Notes: generated by a model not told the origin, from the letters alone. 64,000 nt of DNA from Heligmosomoides polygyrus polygyrus (GCA_947396885.1 OX377206.1:48901631-48965630); one strand, 5' to 3'. Shown: positions 12,121 to 25,884, counted from the stretch's first letter. Translations and numbers: made by a program.

Positions 12121-14426
12121 CCTGGTGTGGTCTGCTCGTCCAGCGTTAGGTGCCGGCGAAGTCGACGACTGACGCTGGGTGAGGAATTATTACCAGATAG
12201 GTTGGGCTACGTTCCTGGCGTGGCCAGCCATACTCGAAGCCGGAATGCCTGGTGTGGTCTGCTCGTCCAGCGTTAGGTGCCGGCGAAGTCGACGACTGAC
12301 GCTGGGTGAGGAATTATTACCAGATAGGTTGGGCTACGTTCCTAGCGTGGCCAGTCATACTCGAAGCCGGAATGACTGGCGTGGTCTGCAGGTCCAGCGT
12401 TAGGTGCCGGCGAGGTCGACGACTGACGCTGGGTGAGAAAGGATCACCAGCTGGGTTGCGCTTCGTTCTTAGCGTGGCCAGCCATACCCTATTCCGGAAT
12501 GCCTGGCCTAGCCCGCGACTCTGGTGGAGGAAGGACCAACAACTAGGTTGGGCTACGTTCCTAGCGTGGCCAGCCATACCCGAAGCCGGAATGCCTGGTG
12601 TGGTCCGCTCGTCCAGCGTTAGGTGCAGGCGAAGCCAACGACTGAGGCTGGGTGAGGAAATATCACCAGATAGGTTGGGCTACGTTCCTAGCCTGGCCAG
12701 CCATACTCGAAGCCGAAATGCCTGGTGTGGTCCGCACTTCCAGCGTTAGGTGCCGGCGAAGTCGACGACTGACGCTGGGTGAGAAAGGATCACCAGCTGG
12801 GTTGCGCTTCGTTCTTAGCGTGGCCAGCCATACCTTATTCCGGAATGCCTGGCCTAGCCCGCGACTCTGGTGGAGGAAGGACCAACAACTAGGTTGGGCT
12901 ACGTTCCTAGCGTGGCCAGTCATACTCGAAGCCGGAATGACTGGCGTGGTCTGCAGGTCCAGCGTTAGGTGCCGGCGAGGTCGACGACTGACGCTGGGTG
13001 AGAAAGGATCACCAGCTGGGTTGCGCTTCGTTCTTAGCGTGGCCAGCCATACCCTATTCCGGAATGCCTGTCCTAGCCCGCGACTCTGGTGGAGGAAGGA
13101 CCAACAACTAGGTTGGGCTACGTTCCTAGCGTGGCCAGACATACTCAAAGCCGGAATGACTGATGCGGTCCGCAGGTTCAGCCTCAGGGAGCTGCGAAGC
13201 CAAAGACTGAGGCTGGGTGAGGAAATATCACCAGATAGGTTGGGCTACGTTCCTAGCCTGGCCAGCCATACTCGAAGCCGGAATGCCTGGTGTGGTCCGC
13301 TCGCCCTGCGTTAGGTGCCGGCGAAGTCGTCGACTGACGCGGGGTGGGGAATTATTACCAGATAGGCTGGTCTACGTTCCTAGCCTGGCCAGCCATACTA
13401 GAAGCCGGAATGCCTGGTGTGGTCCGCACGTCCAGCGTTAGGTGCCGGCGAAGTCGACGACTGACGCTGGGTGAGAAAGGATCACCAGCTGGGTTGCGCT
13501 TCGTTCTTAGCGTGGCCAGCCATACCCTATTCCGGAATGCCTGGCCTAGCCCGCGACTCTCGTGGAGGAAGGACCAACAACTATGTTGGGCTACGTTCCT
13601 AGCGTGGCCAGCCATACTCGAAGCCGGAATGCCTGGTGTGGTCTGCTCGTCCAGCGTTAGGTGCCGGCGAAGTCGACGACTGACGCTGGGTGAGGAATTA
13701 TTACCAGATAGGTTGGGCTACGTTCCTAGCGTGGCCAGCCATACTCGAAGCCGGAATGCCTGGTGTGGTCTGCTCGTCCAGCGTTAGGTGCCGGCGAAGT
13801 CGACGACTGACGCTGGGTGAGGAATTATTACCAGATAGGTTGGGCTACGTTCCTAGCGTGGCCAGTCATACTCGAAGCCGGAATGACTGGCGTGGTCTGC
13901 AGGTCCAGCGTTAGGTGCCGGCGAGGTCGACGACTGACGCTGGGTGAGAAAGGATCACCAGCTGGGTTGCGCTTCGTTCTTAGCGTGGCCAGCCATACCC
14001 TATTCCGGAATGCCTGGCCTAGCCCGCGACTCTGGTGGAGGAAGGACCAACAACTAGGTTGGGCTACGTTCCTAGCGTGGCCAGCCATACCCGAAGCCGG
14101 AATGCCTGGTGTGGTCCGCTCGTCCAGCGTTAGGTGCAGGCGAAGCCAACGACTGAGGCTGGGTGAGGAAATATCACCAGATAGGTTGGGCTACGTTCCT
14201 AGCCTGGCCAGCCATACTCGAAGCCGAAATGCCTGGTGTGGTCCGCACTTCCAGCGTTAGGTGCCGGCGAAGTCGACGACTGACGCTGGGTGAGAAAGGA
14301 TCACCAGCTGGGTTGCGCTTCGTTCTTAGCGTGGCCAGCCATACCTTATTCCGGAATGCCTGGCCTAGCCCGCGACTCTGGTGGAGGAAGGACCAACAAC
14401 TAGGTTGGGCTACGTTCCTAGCGTGG
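11706..14426 (+). repeat. Tandem higher-order repeat, period 1,511
   Basis: 11706-12915 is repeated at 13217-14426: monomers 11833, 12179, 12306 and 12652 match 13344, 13690, 13817 and 14163. The copies diverge within the class C monomer at 12871 and 14382, where one continues as GTCATACTCG and the other as GCCATACCCG. Confidence 0.85.
12614..12652 (+). repeat. Hybrid beta-alpha tail
   Basis: A tail that begins as beta (CAGCGTTAGGTGC) and changes to alpha (GCGAAGCCAACGACTGAGG), with a private A in GTGCAGGCG. The same hybrid recurs near 14125, 15452, 17760, 19087 and 23156, always in register with the higher-order copies, so one conversion or crossover event was later amplified. Confidence 0.8.
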
Positions 14427-16197
14427 CCAGCCATACCCGAAGCCGGAATGCCTGGTGTGGTCCGCTCGTCCAGCGTTAGGTGCCGGCGACGTCGACGACT
14501 GACGCTGGGTGAGGAATTATCACCAGATAGGTTGGGCCACGTTCCTAGCGTGGCCAGACATACTCAAAGCCGGAAGGACTGGTGTTGTCCGCAGGTTCAG
14601 CCTCAGGGAGCTGCGAAGCCAACGACTGAGGCTGGGTGAGGAAATATCACCAGATAGGTTGGGCTACGTTCCTAGCGTGGCTAGCCATACTCGAAGCCGG
14701 AATGCCTGGTGTGGTCCGCTCGCCCAGCGTTAGGTGCCGGCGACGTCGACGACTGACGCTGGGTGAGGAATTATCACCAGATAGGTTGGGCCACGTTCCT
14801 AGCGTGGCCAGACATACTCAAAGCCGGAAGGACTGGTGTTGTCCGCAGGTTCAGCCTCAGGGAGCTGCGAAGCCAACGACTGAGGCTGGGTGAGGAAATA
14901 TCACCAGATAGGTTGGGCTACGTTCCTAGCGTGGCCAGCCATACTCGAAGCCGGAATGCCTGGTGTGGTACGCTCGTCCAGCGTTAGGTGCCGGCGAAGT
15001 CGACGACTGACGCTGGGTGAGGAATTATTACCAGATAGGTTGGGCTACGTTCCTAGCCTGGCCAGCCATACTCGAAGCCGGAATGCCTGGTGTGGTCTGC
15101 TCGTCCAGCGTTAGGTGCCGGCGAAGTCGACGACTGACGCTGGGTGAGGAATTATTACCAGATAGGTTGGGCTACGTTCCTAGCGTGGCCAGTCATACTC
15201 GAAGCCGGAATGACTGGCGTGGTCTGCAGGTCCAGCGTTAGGTGCCGGCGAGGTCGACGACTGACGCTGGGTGAGAAAGGATCACCAGCTGGGTTGCGCT
15301 TCGTTCTTAGCGTGGCCAGCCATACCCTATTCCGGAATGCCTGGCCTAGCCCGCGACTCTGGTGGAGGAAGGACCAACAACTAGGTTGGGCTACGTTCCT
15401 AGCGTGGCCAGCCATACCCGAAGCCGGAATGCCTGGTGTGGTCCGCTCGTCCAGCGTTAGGTGCAGGCGAAGCCAACGACTGAGGCTGGGTGAGGAAATA
15501 TCACCAGATAGGTTGGGCTACGTTCCTAGCCTGGCCAGCCATACTCGAAGCCGAAATGCCTGGTGTGGTCCGCACTTCCAGCGTTAGGTGCCGGCGAAGT
15601 CGACGACTGACGCTGGGTGAGAAAGGATCACCAGCTGGGTTGCGCTTCGTTCTTAGCGTGGCCAGCCATACCTTATTCCGGAATGCCTGGCCTAGCCCGC
15701 GACTCTGGTGGAGGAAGGACCAACAACTAGGTTGGGCTACGTTCCTAGCGTGGCCAGCCATACCCGAAGCCGGAATGCCTGGTGTGGTCCGCTCGTCCAG
15801 CGTTAGGTGCCGGCGACGTCGACGACTGACGCTGGGTGAGGAATTATCACCAGATAGGTTGGGCCACGTTCCTAGCGTGGCCAGACATACTCAAAGCCGG
15901 AAGGACTGGTGTTGTCCGCAGGTTCAGCCTCAGGGAGCTGCGAAGCCAACGACTGAGGCTGGGTGAGGAAATATCACCAGATAGGTTGGGCTACGTTCCT
16001 AGCGTGGCTAGCCATACTCGAAGCCGGAATGCCTGGTGTGGTCCGCTCGCCCAGCGTTAGGTGCCGGCGACGTCGACGACTGACGCTGGGTGAGGAATTA
16101 TCACCAGATAGGTTGGGCCACGTTCCTAGCGTGGCCAGACATACTCAAAGCCGGAAGGACTGGTGTTGTCCGCAGGTTCAGCCTCAGGGAGCTGCGA
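13817..16197 (+). repeat. Tandem higher-order repeat, period 1,327
   Basis: 13817-14870 is repeated at 15144-16197 (13817, 14163, 14509 and 14636 match 15144, 15490, 15836 and 15963). Its left half is also part of the 1,511-bp repeat, so these duplications are nested. The copies separate in the monomers at 14763 and 16090. Confidence 0.84.
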
Positions 16198-19165
16198 AGC
16201 CAACGACTGAGGCTGGGTGAGGAAATATCACCAGATAGGTTGGGCTACGTTCCTAGCCTGGCCAGCCATACTCGAAGCCGGAATGCCTGGTGTGGTCCGC
16301 TCGCCCTGCGTTAGGTGCCGGCGAAGTCGTCGACTGACGCGGGGTGGGGAATTATTACCAGATAGGCTGGGCCACGTTCCTAGCGTGGCCAGCCATACTC
16401 GAAGCCGGAATGCCTGGTGTGGTACGCTCGTCCAGCGTTAGGTGCCGGCGAAGTCGACGACTGACGCTGGGTGAGGAATTATTACCAGATAGGTTGGGCC
16501 ACGTTCCTAGCGTGGCCAGCCATACTCGAAGCCGGAATGCCTGGTGTGGTACGCTCGTCCAGCGTTAGGTGCCGGCGAAGTCGACGACTGACGCTGGGTG
16601 AGGAATTATTACCAGATAGGTTGGGCTACGTTCCTAGCCTGGCCAGCCATACTCGAAGCCGGAATGCCTGGTGTGGTACGCTCGTCCAGCGTTAGGTGCC
16701 GGCGACGTCGACGACTGACGCTGGGTGAGGAATTATCACCAGATAGGTTGGGCCACGTTCCTAGCGTGGCCAGCCATACTCGAAGCCGGAATGCCTGGTG
16801 TGGTACGCTCGTCCAGCGTTAGGTGCCGGCGAAGTCGACGACTGACGCTGGGTGAGGAATTATTACCAGATAGGTTGGGCTACGTTCCTAGCCTGGCCAG
16901 CCATACTCGAAGCCGGAATGCCTGGTGTGGTCCGCTCGCCCTGCGTTAGGTGCCGGCGAAGTCGTCGACTGACGCGGGGTGGGGAATTATTACCAGATAG
17001 GCTGGGCTACGTTCCTAGCCTGGCCAGCCATACTAGAAGCCGGAATGCCTGGTGTGGTCCGCACGTCCAGCGTTAGGTGCCGGCGAAGTCGACGACTGAC
17101 GCTGGGTGAGAAAGGATCACCAGCTGGGTTGCGCTTCGTTCTTAGCGTGGCCAGCCATACCCTATTCCGGAATGCCTGGCCTAGCCCGCGACTCTGGTGG
17201 AGGAAGGACCAACAACTAGGTTGGGCTACGTTCCTAGCGTGGCTAGCCATACTCGAAGCCGGAATGCCTGGTGTGGTCCGCTCGTCCAGCGTTAGGTGCC
17301 GGCGAAGTCGACGACTGACGCTGGGTGAGGAATTATTACCAGATAGGTTGGGCTACGTTCCTAGCCTGGCCAGCCATACTCGAAGCCGGAATGCCTGGTG
17401 TGGTACGCTCGTCCAGCGTTAGGTGCCGGCGAAGTCGACGACTGACGCTGGGTGAGGAATTATTACCAGATAGGCTGGGCTACGTTCCTAGCCTGGCCAG
17501 CCATACTAGAAGCCGGAATGCCTGGTGTGGTCCGCACGTCCAGCGTTAGGTGCCGGCGAAGTCGACGACTGACGCTGGGTGAGGAATTATTACCAGATAG
17601 GTTGCGCTTCGTTCTTAGCGTGGCCAGCCATACCCTATTCCGGAATGCCTGGCCTAGCCCGCGACTCTGGTGGAGGAAGGACCAACAACTAGGTTGGGCT
17701 ACGTTCCTAGCGTGGCCAGCCATACCCGAAGCCGGAATGCCTGGTGTGGTCCGCTCGTCCAGCGTTAGGTGCAGGCGAAGCCAACGACTGAGGCTGGGTG
17801 AGGAAATATCACCAGATAGGTTGGGCTACGTTCCTAGCCTGGCCAGCCATACTCGAAGCCGAAATGCCTGGTGTGGTCCGCACTTCCAGCGTTAGGTGCC
17901 GGCGAAGTCGACGACTGACGCTGGGTGAGAAAGGATCACCAGCTGGGTTGCGCTTCGTTCTTAGCGTGGCCAGCCATACCTTATTCCGGAATGCCTGGCC
18001 TAGCCCGCGACTCTGGTGGAGGAAGGACCAACAACTAGGTTGGGCTACGTTCCTAGCGTGGCCAGCCATACCCGAAGCCGGAATGCCTGGTGTGGTCCGC
18101 TCGTCCAGCGTTAGGTGCCGGCGACGTCGACGACTGACGCTGGGTGAGGAATTATCACCAGATAGGTTGGGCCACGTTCCTAGCGTGGCCAGACATACTC
18201 AAAGCCGGAAGGACTGGTGTTGTCCGCAGGTTCAGCCTCAGGGAGCTGCGAAGCCAACGACTGAGGCTGGGTGAGGAAATATCACCAGATAGGTTGGGCT
18301 ACGTTCCTAGCGTGGCTAGCCATACTCGAAGCCGGAATGCCTGGTGTGGTCCGCTCGCCCAGCGTTAGGTGCCGGCGACGTCGACGACTGACGCTGGGTG
18401 AGGAATTATCACCAGATAGGTTGGGCCACGTTCCTAGCGTGGCCAGACATACTCAAAGCCGGAAGGACTGGTGTTGTCCGCAGGTTCAGCCTCAGGGAGC
18501 TGCGAAGCCAACGACTGAGGCTGGGTGAGGAAATATCACCAGATAGGTTGGGCTACGTTCCTAGCGTGGCCAGCCATACTCGAAGCCGGAATGCCTGGTG
18601 TGGTACGCTCGTCCAGCGTTAGGTGCCGGCGAAGTCGACGACTGACGCTGGGTGAGGAATTATTACCAGATAGGTTGGGCTACGTTCCTAGCCTGGCCAG
18701 CCATACTCGAAGCCGGAATGCCTGGTGTGGTCTGCTCGTCCAGCGTTAGGTGCCGGCGAAGTCGACGACTGACGCTGGGTGAGGAATTATTACCAGATAG
18801 GTTGGGCTACGTTCCTAGCGTGGCCAGTCATACTCGAAGCCGGAATGACTGGCGTGGTCTGCAGGTCCAGCGTTAGGTGCCGGCGAGGTCGACGACTGAC
18901 GCTGGGTGAGAAAGGATCACCAGCTGGGTTGCGCTTCGTTCTTAGCGTGGCCAGCCATACCCTATTCCGGAATGCCTGGCCTAGCCCGCGACTCTGGTGG
19001 AGGAAGGACCAACAACTAGGTTGGGCTACGTTCCTAGCGTGGCCAGCCATACCCGAAGCCGGAATGCCTGGTGTGGTCCGCTCGTCCAGCGTTAGGTGCA
19101 GGCGAAGCCAACGACTGAGGCTGGGTGAGGAAATATCACCAGATAGGTTGGGCTACGTTCCTAGC
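14163..19165 (+). repeat. Higher-order duplication, offset 3,635
   Basis: About 14,163-15,530 recurs at 17,798-19,165: monomers 14509, 14636, 14763, 14890, 15017 and 15144 match 18144, 18271, 18398, 18525, 18652 and 18779. Divergence begins where 15490 and 19125 differ in the middle (GAAATGCC against GGAATGCC) and in the tail. Confidence 0.82.
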
Positions 19166-20847
19166 CTGGCCAGCCATACTCGAAGCCGGAATGCCTGGTG
19201 TGGTCCGCTCGCCCAGCGTTAGGTGCCGGCGAAGTCGACGACTGACGCTGGGTGAGAAAGGATCACCAGCTGGGTTGCGCTTCGTTCTTATCGTGGCCAG
19301 CCATACCTTATTCCGGAATGCCTGGCCTAGCCCGCGACTCTGGTGGAGGAAGGACCAACAACTAGGTTGGGCTACGTTCCTAGCGTGGCCAGCCATACCC
19401 GAAGCCGGAATGCCTGGTGTGGTCCGCTCGTCCAGCGTTAGGTGCCGGCGACGTCGACGACTGACGCTGGGTGAGGAATTATCACCAGATAGGTTGGGCC
19501 ACGTTCCTAGCGTGGCCAGACATACTCAAAGCCGGAAGGACTGGTGTTGTCCGCAGGTTCAGCCTCAGGGAGCTGCGAAGCCAACGACTGAGGCTGGGTG
19601 AGGAAATATCACCAGATAGGTTGGGCTACGTTCCTAGCGTGGCTAGACATACTCGAAGCCGGAATGCCTGGTGTGGTCCGCTCGCCCAGCGTTAGGTGCC
19701 GGCGACGTCGACGACTGACGCTGGGTGAGGAATTATCACCAGATAGGTTGGGCCACGTTCCTAGCGTGGCCAGACATACTCAAAGCCGGAAGGACTGGTG
19801 TTGTCCGCAGGTTCAGCCTCAGGGAGCTGCGAAGCCAACGACTGAGGCTGGGTGAGGAAATATCACCAGATAGGTTGGGCTACGTTCCTAGCGTGGCCAG
19901 CCATACTCGAAGCCGGAATGCCTGGTGTGGTACGCTCGTCCAGCGTTAGGTGCCGGCGAAGTCGACGACTGACGCTGGGTGAGGAATTATTACCAGATAG
20001 GTTGGGCTACGTTCCTAGCCTGGCCAGCCATACTCGAAGCCGGAATGCCTGGTGTGGTCCGCTCGCCCTGCGTTAGGTGCCGGCGAAGTCGTCGACTGAC
20101 GCGGGGTGGGGAATTATTACCAGATAGGCTGGGCTACGTTCCTAGCCTGGCCAGCCATACTAGAAGCCGGAATGCCTGGTGTGGTCCGCACGTCCAGCGT
20201 TAGGTGCCGGCGAAGTCGACGACTGACGCTGGGTGAGAAAGGATCACCAGCTGGGTTGCGCTTCGTTCTTAGCGTGGCCAGCCATACCCTATTCCGGAAT
20301 GCCTGGCCTAGCCCGCGACTCTGGTGGAGGAAGGACCAACAACTAGGTTGGGCTACGTTCCTAGCGTGGCTAGCCATACTCGAAGCCGGAATGCCTGGTG
20401 TGGTCCGCTCGTCCAGCGTTAGGTGCCGGCGAAGTCGACGACTGACGCTGGGTGAGGAATTATTACCAGATAGGTTGGGCTACGTTCCTAGCCTGGCCAG
20501 CCATACTCGAAGCCGGAATGCCTGGTGTGGTACGCTCGTCCAGCGTTAGGTGCCGGCGAAGTCGACGACTGACGCTGGGTGAGGAATTATTACCAGATAG
20601 GCTGGGCTACGTTCCTAGCCTGGCCAGCCATACTAGAAGCCGGAATGCCTGGTGTGGTCCGCACGTCCAGCGTTAGGTGCCGGCGAAGTCGACGACTGAC
20701 GCTGGGTGAGGAATTATTACCAGATAGGTTGCGCTTCGTTCTTAGCGTGGCCAGCCATACCCTATTCCGGAATGCCTGGCCTAGCCCGCGACTCTGGTGG
20801 AGGAAGGACCAACAACTAGGTTGGGCTACGTTCCTAGCGTGGCTAGC
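16760..20847 (+). repeat. Higher-order duplication, offset 3,127
   Basis: 16760-17720 matches 19887-20847 (16852, 16979, 17325 and 17452 match 19979, 20106, 20452 and 20579). Both contain an unusual monomer whose head is class A but whose core is class B (GTTGCGCTTCG directly after ATTACCAGATAG, at 17579 and 20706). Confidence 0.82.
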
Positions 20848-23800
20848 CATACTCGAAGCCGGAATGACTGGTGTGGTCCGCAGGTTCAGCCTCAGGGAGC
20901 TGCGAAGCCAACGACTGAGGCTGGGTGAGGAAATATCACCAGATAGGTTGGGCTACGTTCCTAGCCTGGCCAGCCATATACGAAGCCGGAATGCCTGGTG
21001 TGGTCCGCTCGCCCAGCGTTAGGTGCCGGCGAAGTCGACGACTGACGCTGGGTGAGGAATTATCACCAGATAGGTTGGGCTACGTTCCTAGCGTGGCCAG
21101 ACATACTCAAAGCCGGAATGACTGGTTTGGTCCGCAGGTTCAGCCTCAGGGAGCTGCGAAGCCAACGACTGAGGCTGGGTGAGAGAGGATCACCAGCTGG
21201 GTTGCGCTTCGTTCTTATCGTGGCCAGCCTTACCCTAATCCGGAATGCCTGGCCTTGCCCGCGACTCTCGTGGAGGAAGGACCAACAACTAGGTTGGGCT
21301 ACGTTCCTAGCGTGGCCAGCCATACTCGAAGCCGGAATGACTGGTGTGGTCCGCAGGTTCAGCCTCAGGGAGCTGCGAAGCCAACGACTGAGGCTGGGTG
21401 AGGAAATATCACCAGATAGGTTGGGCTACGTTCCTAGCCTGGCCAGCCATACTCGAAGCCGAAATGCCTGGTGTTCCGCAGATCCAGCGTTAGGTGCCGG
21501 CGAAGCCGACGACTGACGCGGGGTGAGGAATTATCACCAGATAGGTTGGGCTACGTTCCTAGCCTGGCCAGCCATATACGAAGCCGGAATGCCTGGTGTG
21601 GTCCGCTCGCCCAGCGTTAGGTGCCGGCGAAGTCGACGACTGACGCTGGGTGAGGAATTATCACCAGATAGGTTGGGCTACGTTCCTAGCGTGGCCAGAC
21701 ATACTCAAAGCCGGAATGACTGGTTTGGTCCGCAGGTTCAGCCTCAGGGAGCTGCGAAGCCAACGACTGAGGCTGGGTGAGAGAGGATCACCAGCTGGGT
21801 TGCGCTTCGTTCTTATCGTGGCCAGCCTTACCCTAATCCGGAATGCCTGGCCTAGCCCGCGACTCTCGTGGAGGAAGGACCAACAACTAGGTTGGGCTAC
21901 GTTCCTAGCGTGGCCAGCCATACTCGAAGCCGGAATGCCTGGTGTGGTCTGCTCGTCCAGCGTTAGGTGCCGGCGAAGTCGACGACTGACGCTGGGTGAG
22001 GAATTATTACCAGATAGGTTGGGCTACGTTCCTAGCCTGGCCAGCCATACTCGAAGCCGGAATGCCTGGTGTGGTCCGCACGTCCAGCGTTAGGTGCCGG
22101 CGAAGTCGACGACTGACGCTGGGTGAGAAAGGATCACCAGCTGGGTTGCGCTTCGTTCTTAGCGTGGCCAGCCATACCCTATTCCGGAATGCCTGGCCTA
22201 GCCCGCGACTCTCGTGGAGGAAGGACCAACAACTAGGTTGGGCTACGTTCCTAGCGTGGCCAGCCATACTCGAAGCCGGAATGACTGGTGTGGTCCGCAG
22301 GTTCAGCCTCAGGGAGCTGCGAAGCCAACGACTGAGGCTGGGTGAGGAAATATCACCAGATAGGTTGGGCTACGTTCCTAGCCTGGCCAGCCATACTCGA
22401 AGCCGAAATGCCTGGTGTTCCGCAGATCCAGCGTTAGGTGCCGGCGAAGCCGACGACTGACGCGGGGTGAGGAATTATTACCAGATAGGTTGGGCTACGT
22501 TCCTAGCGTGGCCAGACATACTCAAAGCCGGAATGCCTGGTGTGGTCTGCTCGTCCAGCGTTAGGTGCCGGCGAAGTCGACGACTGACGCTGGGTGAGGA
22601 AATATCACCAGATAGGTTGGGCTACGTTCCTAGCGTGGCCAGCCATACTCGAAGCCGGAATGCCTGGTGTGGTACGCTCGTCCAGCGTTAGGTGCCGGCG
22701 AAGTCGACGACTGACGCTGGGTGAGGAATTATTACCAGATAGGTTGGGCTACGTTCCTAGCCTGGCCAGCCATACTCGAAGCCGGAATGCCTGGTGTGGT
22801 CTGCTCGTCCAGCGTTAGGTGCCGGCGAAGTCGACGACTGACGCTGGGTGAGGAATTATTACCAGATAGGTTGGGCTACGTTCCTAGCGTGGCCAGTCAT
22901 ACTCGAAGCCGGAATGACTGGCGTGGTCTGCAGGTCCAGCGTTAGGTGCCGGCGAGGTCGACGACTGACGCTGGGTGAGAAAGGATCACCAGCTGGGTTG
23001 CGCTTCGTTCTTAGCGTGGCCAGCCATACCCTATTCCGGAATGCCTGGCCTAGCCCGCGACTCTGGTGGAGGAAGGACCAACAACTAGGTTGGGCTACGT
23101 TCCTAGCGTGGCCAGCCATACCCGAAGCCGGAATGCCTGGTGTGGTCCGCTCGTCCAGCGTTAGGTGCAGGCGAAGCCAACGACTGAGGCTGGGTGAGGA
23201 AATATCACCAGATAGGTTGGGCTACGTTCCTAGCCTGGCCAGCCATACTCGAAGCCGGAATGCCTGGTGTGGTCCGCTCGCCCAGCGTTAGGTGCCGGCG
23301 AAGTCGACGACTGACGCTGGGTGAGAAAGGATCACCAGCTGGGTTGCGCTTCGTTCTTATCGTGGCCAGCCATACCTTATTCCGGAATGCCTGGCCTAGC
23401 CCGCGACTCTGGTGGAGGAAGGACCAACAACTAGGTTGGGCTACGTTCCTAGCGTGGCCAGCCATACCCGAAGCCGGAATGCCTGGTGTGGTCCGCTCGT
23501 CCAGCGTTAGGTGCCGGCGACGTCGACGACTGACGCTGGGTGAGGAATTATCACCAGATAGGTTGGGCCACGTTCCTAGCGTGGCCAGACATACTCAAAG
23601 CCGGAAGGACTGTTGTTGTCCGCAGGTTCAGCCTCAGGGAGCTGCGAAGCCAACGACTGAGGCTGGGTGAGGAAATATCACCAGATAGGTTGGGCTACGT
23701 TCCTAGCGTGGCTAGCCATACTCGAAGCCGGAATGCCTGGTGTGGTCCGCTCGCCCAGCGTTAGGTGCCGGCGACGTCGACGACTGACGCTGGGTGAGGA

Positions 23801-24689
23801 ATTATCACCAGATAGGTTGGGCCACGTTCCTAGCGTGGCCAGACATACTCAAAGCCGGAAGGACTGGTGTTGTCCGCAGGTTCAGCCTCAGGGAGCTGCG
23901 AAGCCAACGACTGAGGCTGGGTGAGGAAATATCACCAGATAGGTTGGGCTACGTTCCTAGCGTGGCCAGCCATACTCGAAGCCGGAATGCCTGGTGTGGT
24001 ACGCTCGTCCAGCGTTAGGTGCCGGCGAAGTCGACGACTGACGCTGGGTGAGGAATTATTACCAGATAGGTTGGGCTACGTTCCTAGCCTGGCCAGCCAT
24101 ACTCGAAGCCGGAATGCCTGGTGTGGTCCGCTCGCCCTGCGTTAGGTGCCGGCGAAGTCGTCGACTGACGCGGGGTGGGGAATTATTACCAGATAGGCTG
24201 GGCTACGTTCCTAGCCTGGCCAGCCATACTAGAAGCCGGAATGCCTGGTGTGGTCCGCACGTCCAGCGTTAGGTGCCGGCGAAGTCGACGACTGACGCTG
24301 GGTGAGAAAGGATCACCAGCTGGGTTGCGCTTCGTTCTTAGCGTGGCCAGCCATACCCTATTCCGGAATGCCTGGCCTAGCCCGCGACTCTGGTGGAGGA
24401 AGGACCAACAACTAGGTTGGGCTACGTTCCTAGCGTGGCTAGCCATACTCGAAGCCGGAATGCCTGGTGTGGTCCGCTCGTCCAGCGTTAGGTGCCGGCG
24501 AAGTCGACGACTGACGCTGGGTGAGGAATTATTACCAGATAGGTTGGGCTACGTTCCTAGCCTGGCCAGCCATACTCGAAGCCGGAATGCCTGGTGTGGT
24601 ACGCTCGTCCAGCGTTAGGTGCCGGCGAAGTCGACGACTGACGCTGGGTGAGGAATTATTACCAGATAGGTTGCGCTTCGTTCTTAGCG
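18540..24689 (+). repeat. Higher-order duplication, offset 4,069
   Basis: The largest well-preserved pair in the left arm. 18,540-20,620 matches 22,609-24,689, with eleven consecutive monomer starts in register (18525/22594 through 20452/24521). One 127-bp monomer (20579) has no counterpart, after which the offset becomes 3,942 (20925/24867, 21052/24994). Confidence 0.85.
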
Positions 24690-25884
24690 TGGCCAGCCAT
24701 ACCCTATTCCGGAATGCCTGGCCTAGCCCGCGACTCTGGTGGAGGAAGGACCAACAACTAGGTTGGGCTACGTTCCTAGCGTGGCTAGCCATACTCGAAG
24801 CCGGAATGACTGGTGTGGTCCGCAGGTTCAGCCTCAGGGAGCTGCGAAGCCAACGACTGAGGCTGGGTGAGGAAATATCACCAGATAGGTTGGGCTACGT
24901 TCCTAGCCTGGCCAGCCATATACGAAGCCGGAATGCCTGGTGTGGTCCGCTCGCCCAGCGTTAGGTGCCGGCGAAGTCGACGACTGACGCTGGGTGAGGA
25001 ATTATCACCAGATAGGTTGGGCTACGTTCCTAGCGTGGCCAGACATACTCAAAGCCGGAATGACTGGTTTGGTCCGCAGGTTCAGCCTCAGGGAGCTGCG
25101 AAGCCAACGACTGAGGCTGGGTGAGAGAGGATCACCAGCTGGGTTGCGCTTCGTTCTTATCGTGGCCAGCCTTACCCTAATCCGGAATGCCTGGCCTAGC
25201 CCGCGACTCTCGTGGAGGAAGGACCAACAACTAGGTTGGGCTACGTTCCTAGCGTGGCCAGCCATACTCGAAGCCGGAATGCCTGGTGTGGTCTGCTCGT
25301 CCAGCGTTAGGTGCCGGCGAAGTCGACGACTGACGCTGGGTGAGGAATTATTACCAGATAGGTTGGGCTACGTTCCTAGCCTGGCCAGCCATACTCGAAG
25401 CCGGAATGCCTGGTGTGGTCCGCACGTCCAGCGTTAGGTGCCGGCGAAGTCGACGACTGACGCTGGGTGAGAAAGGATCACCAGCTGGGTTGCGCTTCGT
25501 TCTTAGCGTGGCCAGCCATACCCTATTCCGGAATGCCTGGCCTAGCCCGCGACTCTCGTGGAGGAAGGACCAACAACTAGGTTGGGCTACGTTCCTAGCG
25601 TGGCCAGCCATACTCGAAGCCGGAATGACTGGTGTGGTCCGCAGGTTCAGCCTCAGGGAGCTGCGAAGCCAACGACTGAGGCTGGGTGAGGAAATATCAC
25701 CAGATAGGTTGGGCTACGTTCCTAGCCTGGCCAGCCATACTCGAAGCCGAAATGCCTGGTGTTCCGCAGATCCAGCGTTAGGTGCCGGCGAAGCCGACGA
25801 CTGACGCGGGGTGAGGAATTATTACCAGATAGGTTGGGCTACGTTCCTAGCGTGGCCAGACATACTCAAAGCCGGAATGCCTGG
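20925..25884 (+). repeat. Duplications at offsets 598 and 3,344, with 125-bp marker monomers
   Basis: 20925 and 21052 are repeated 598 bp away at 21523 and 21650, and 21523-22540 is repeated at 24867-25884 (offset 3,344). These blocks carry 125-bp monomers with a 2-bp deletion (GGTGTTCCGCAG for GGTGTGGTCCGCAG) at 21398, 22342 and 25686. A fourth lies beyond the retroelement at 37294. Confidence 0.82.
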
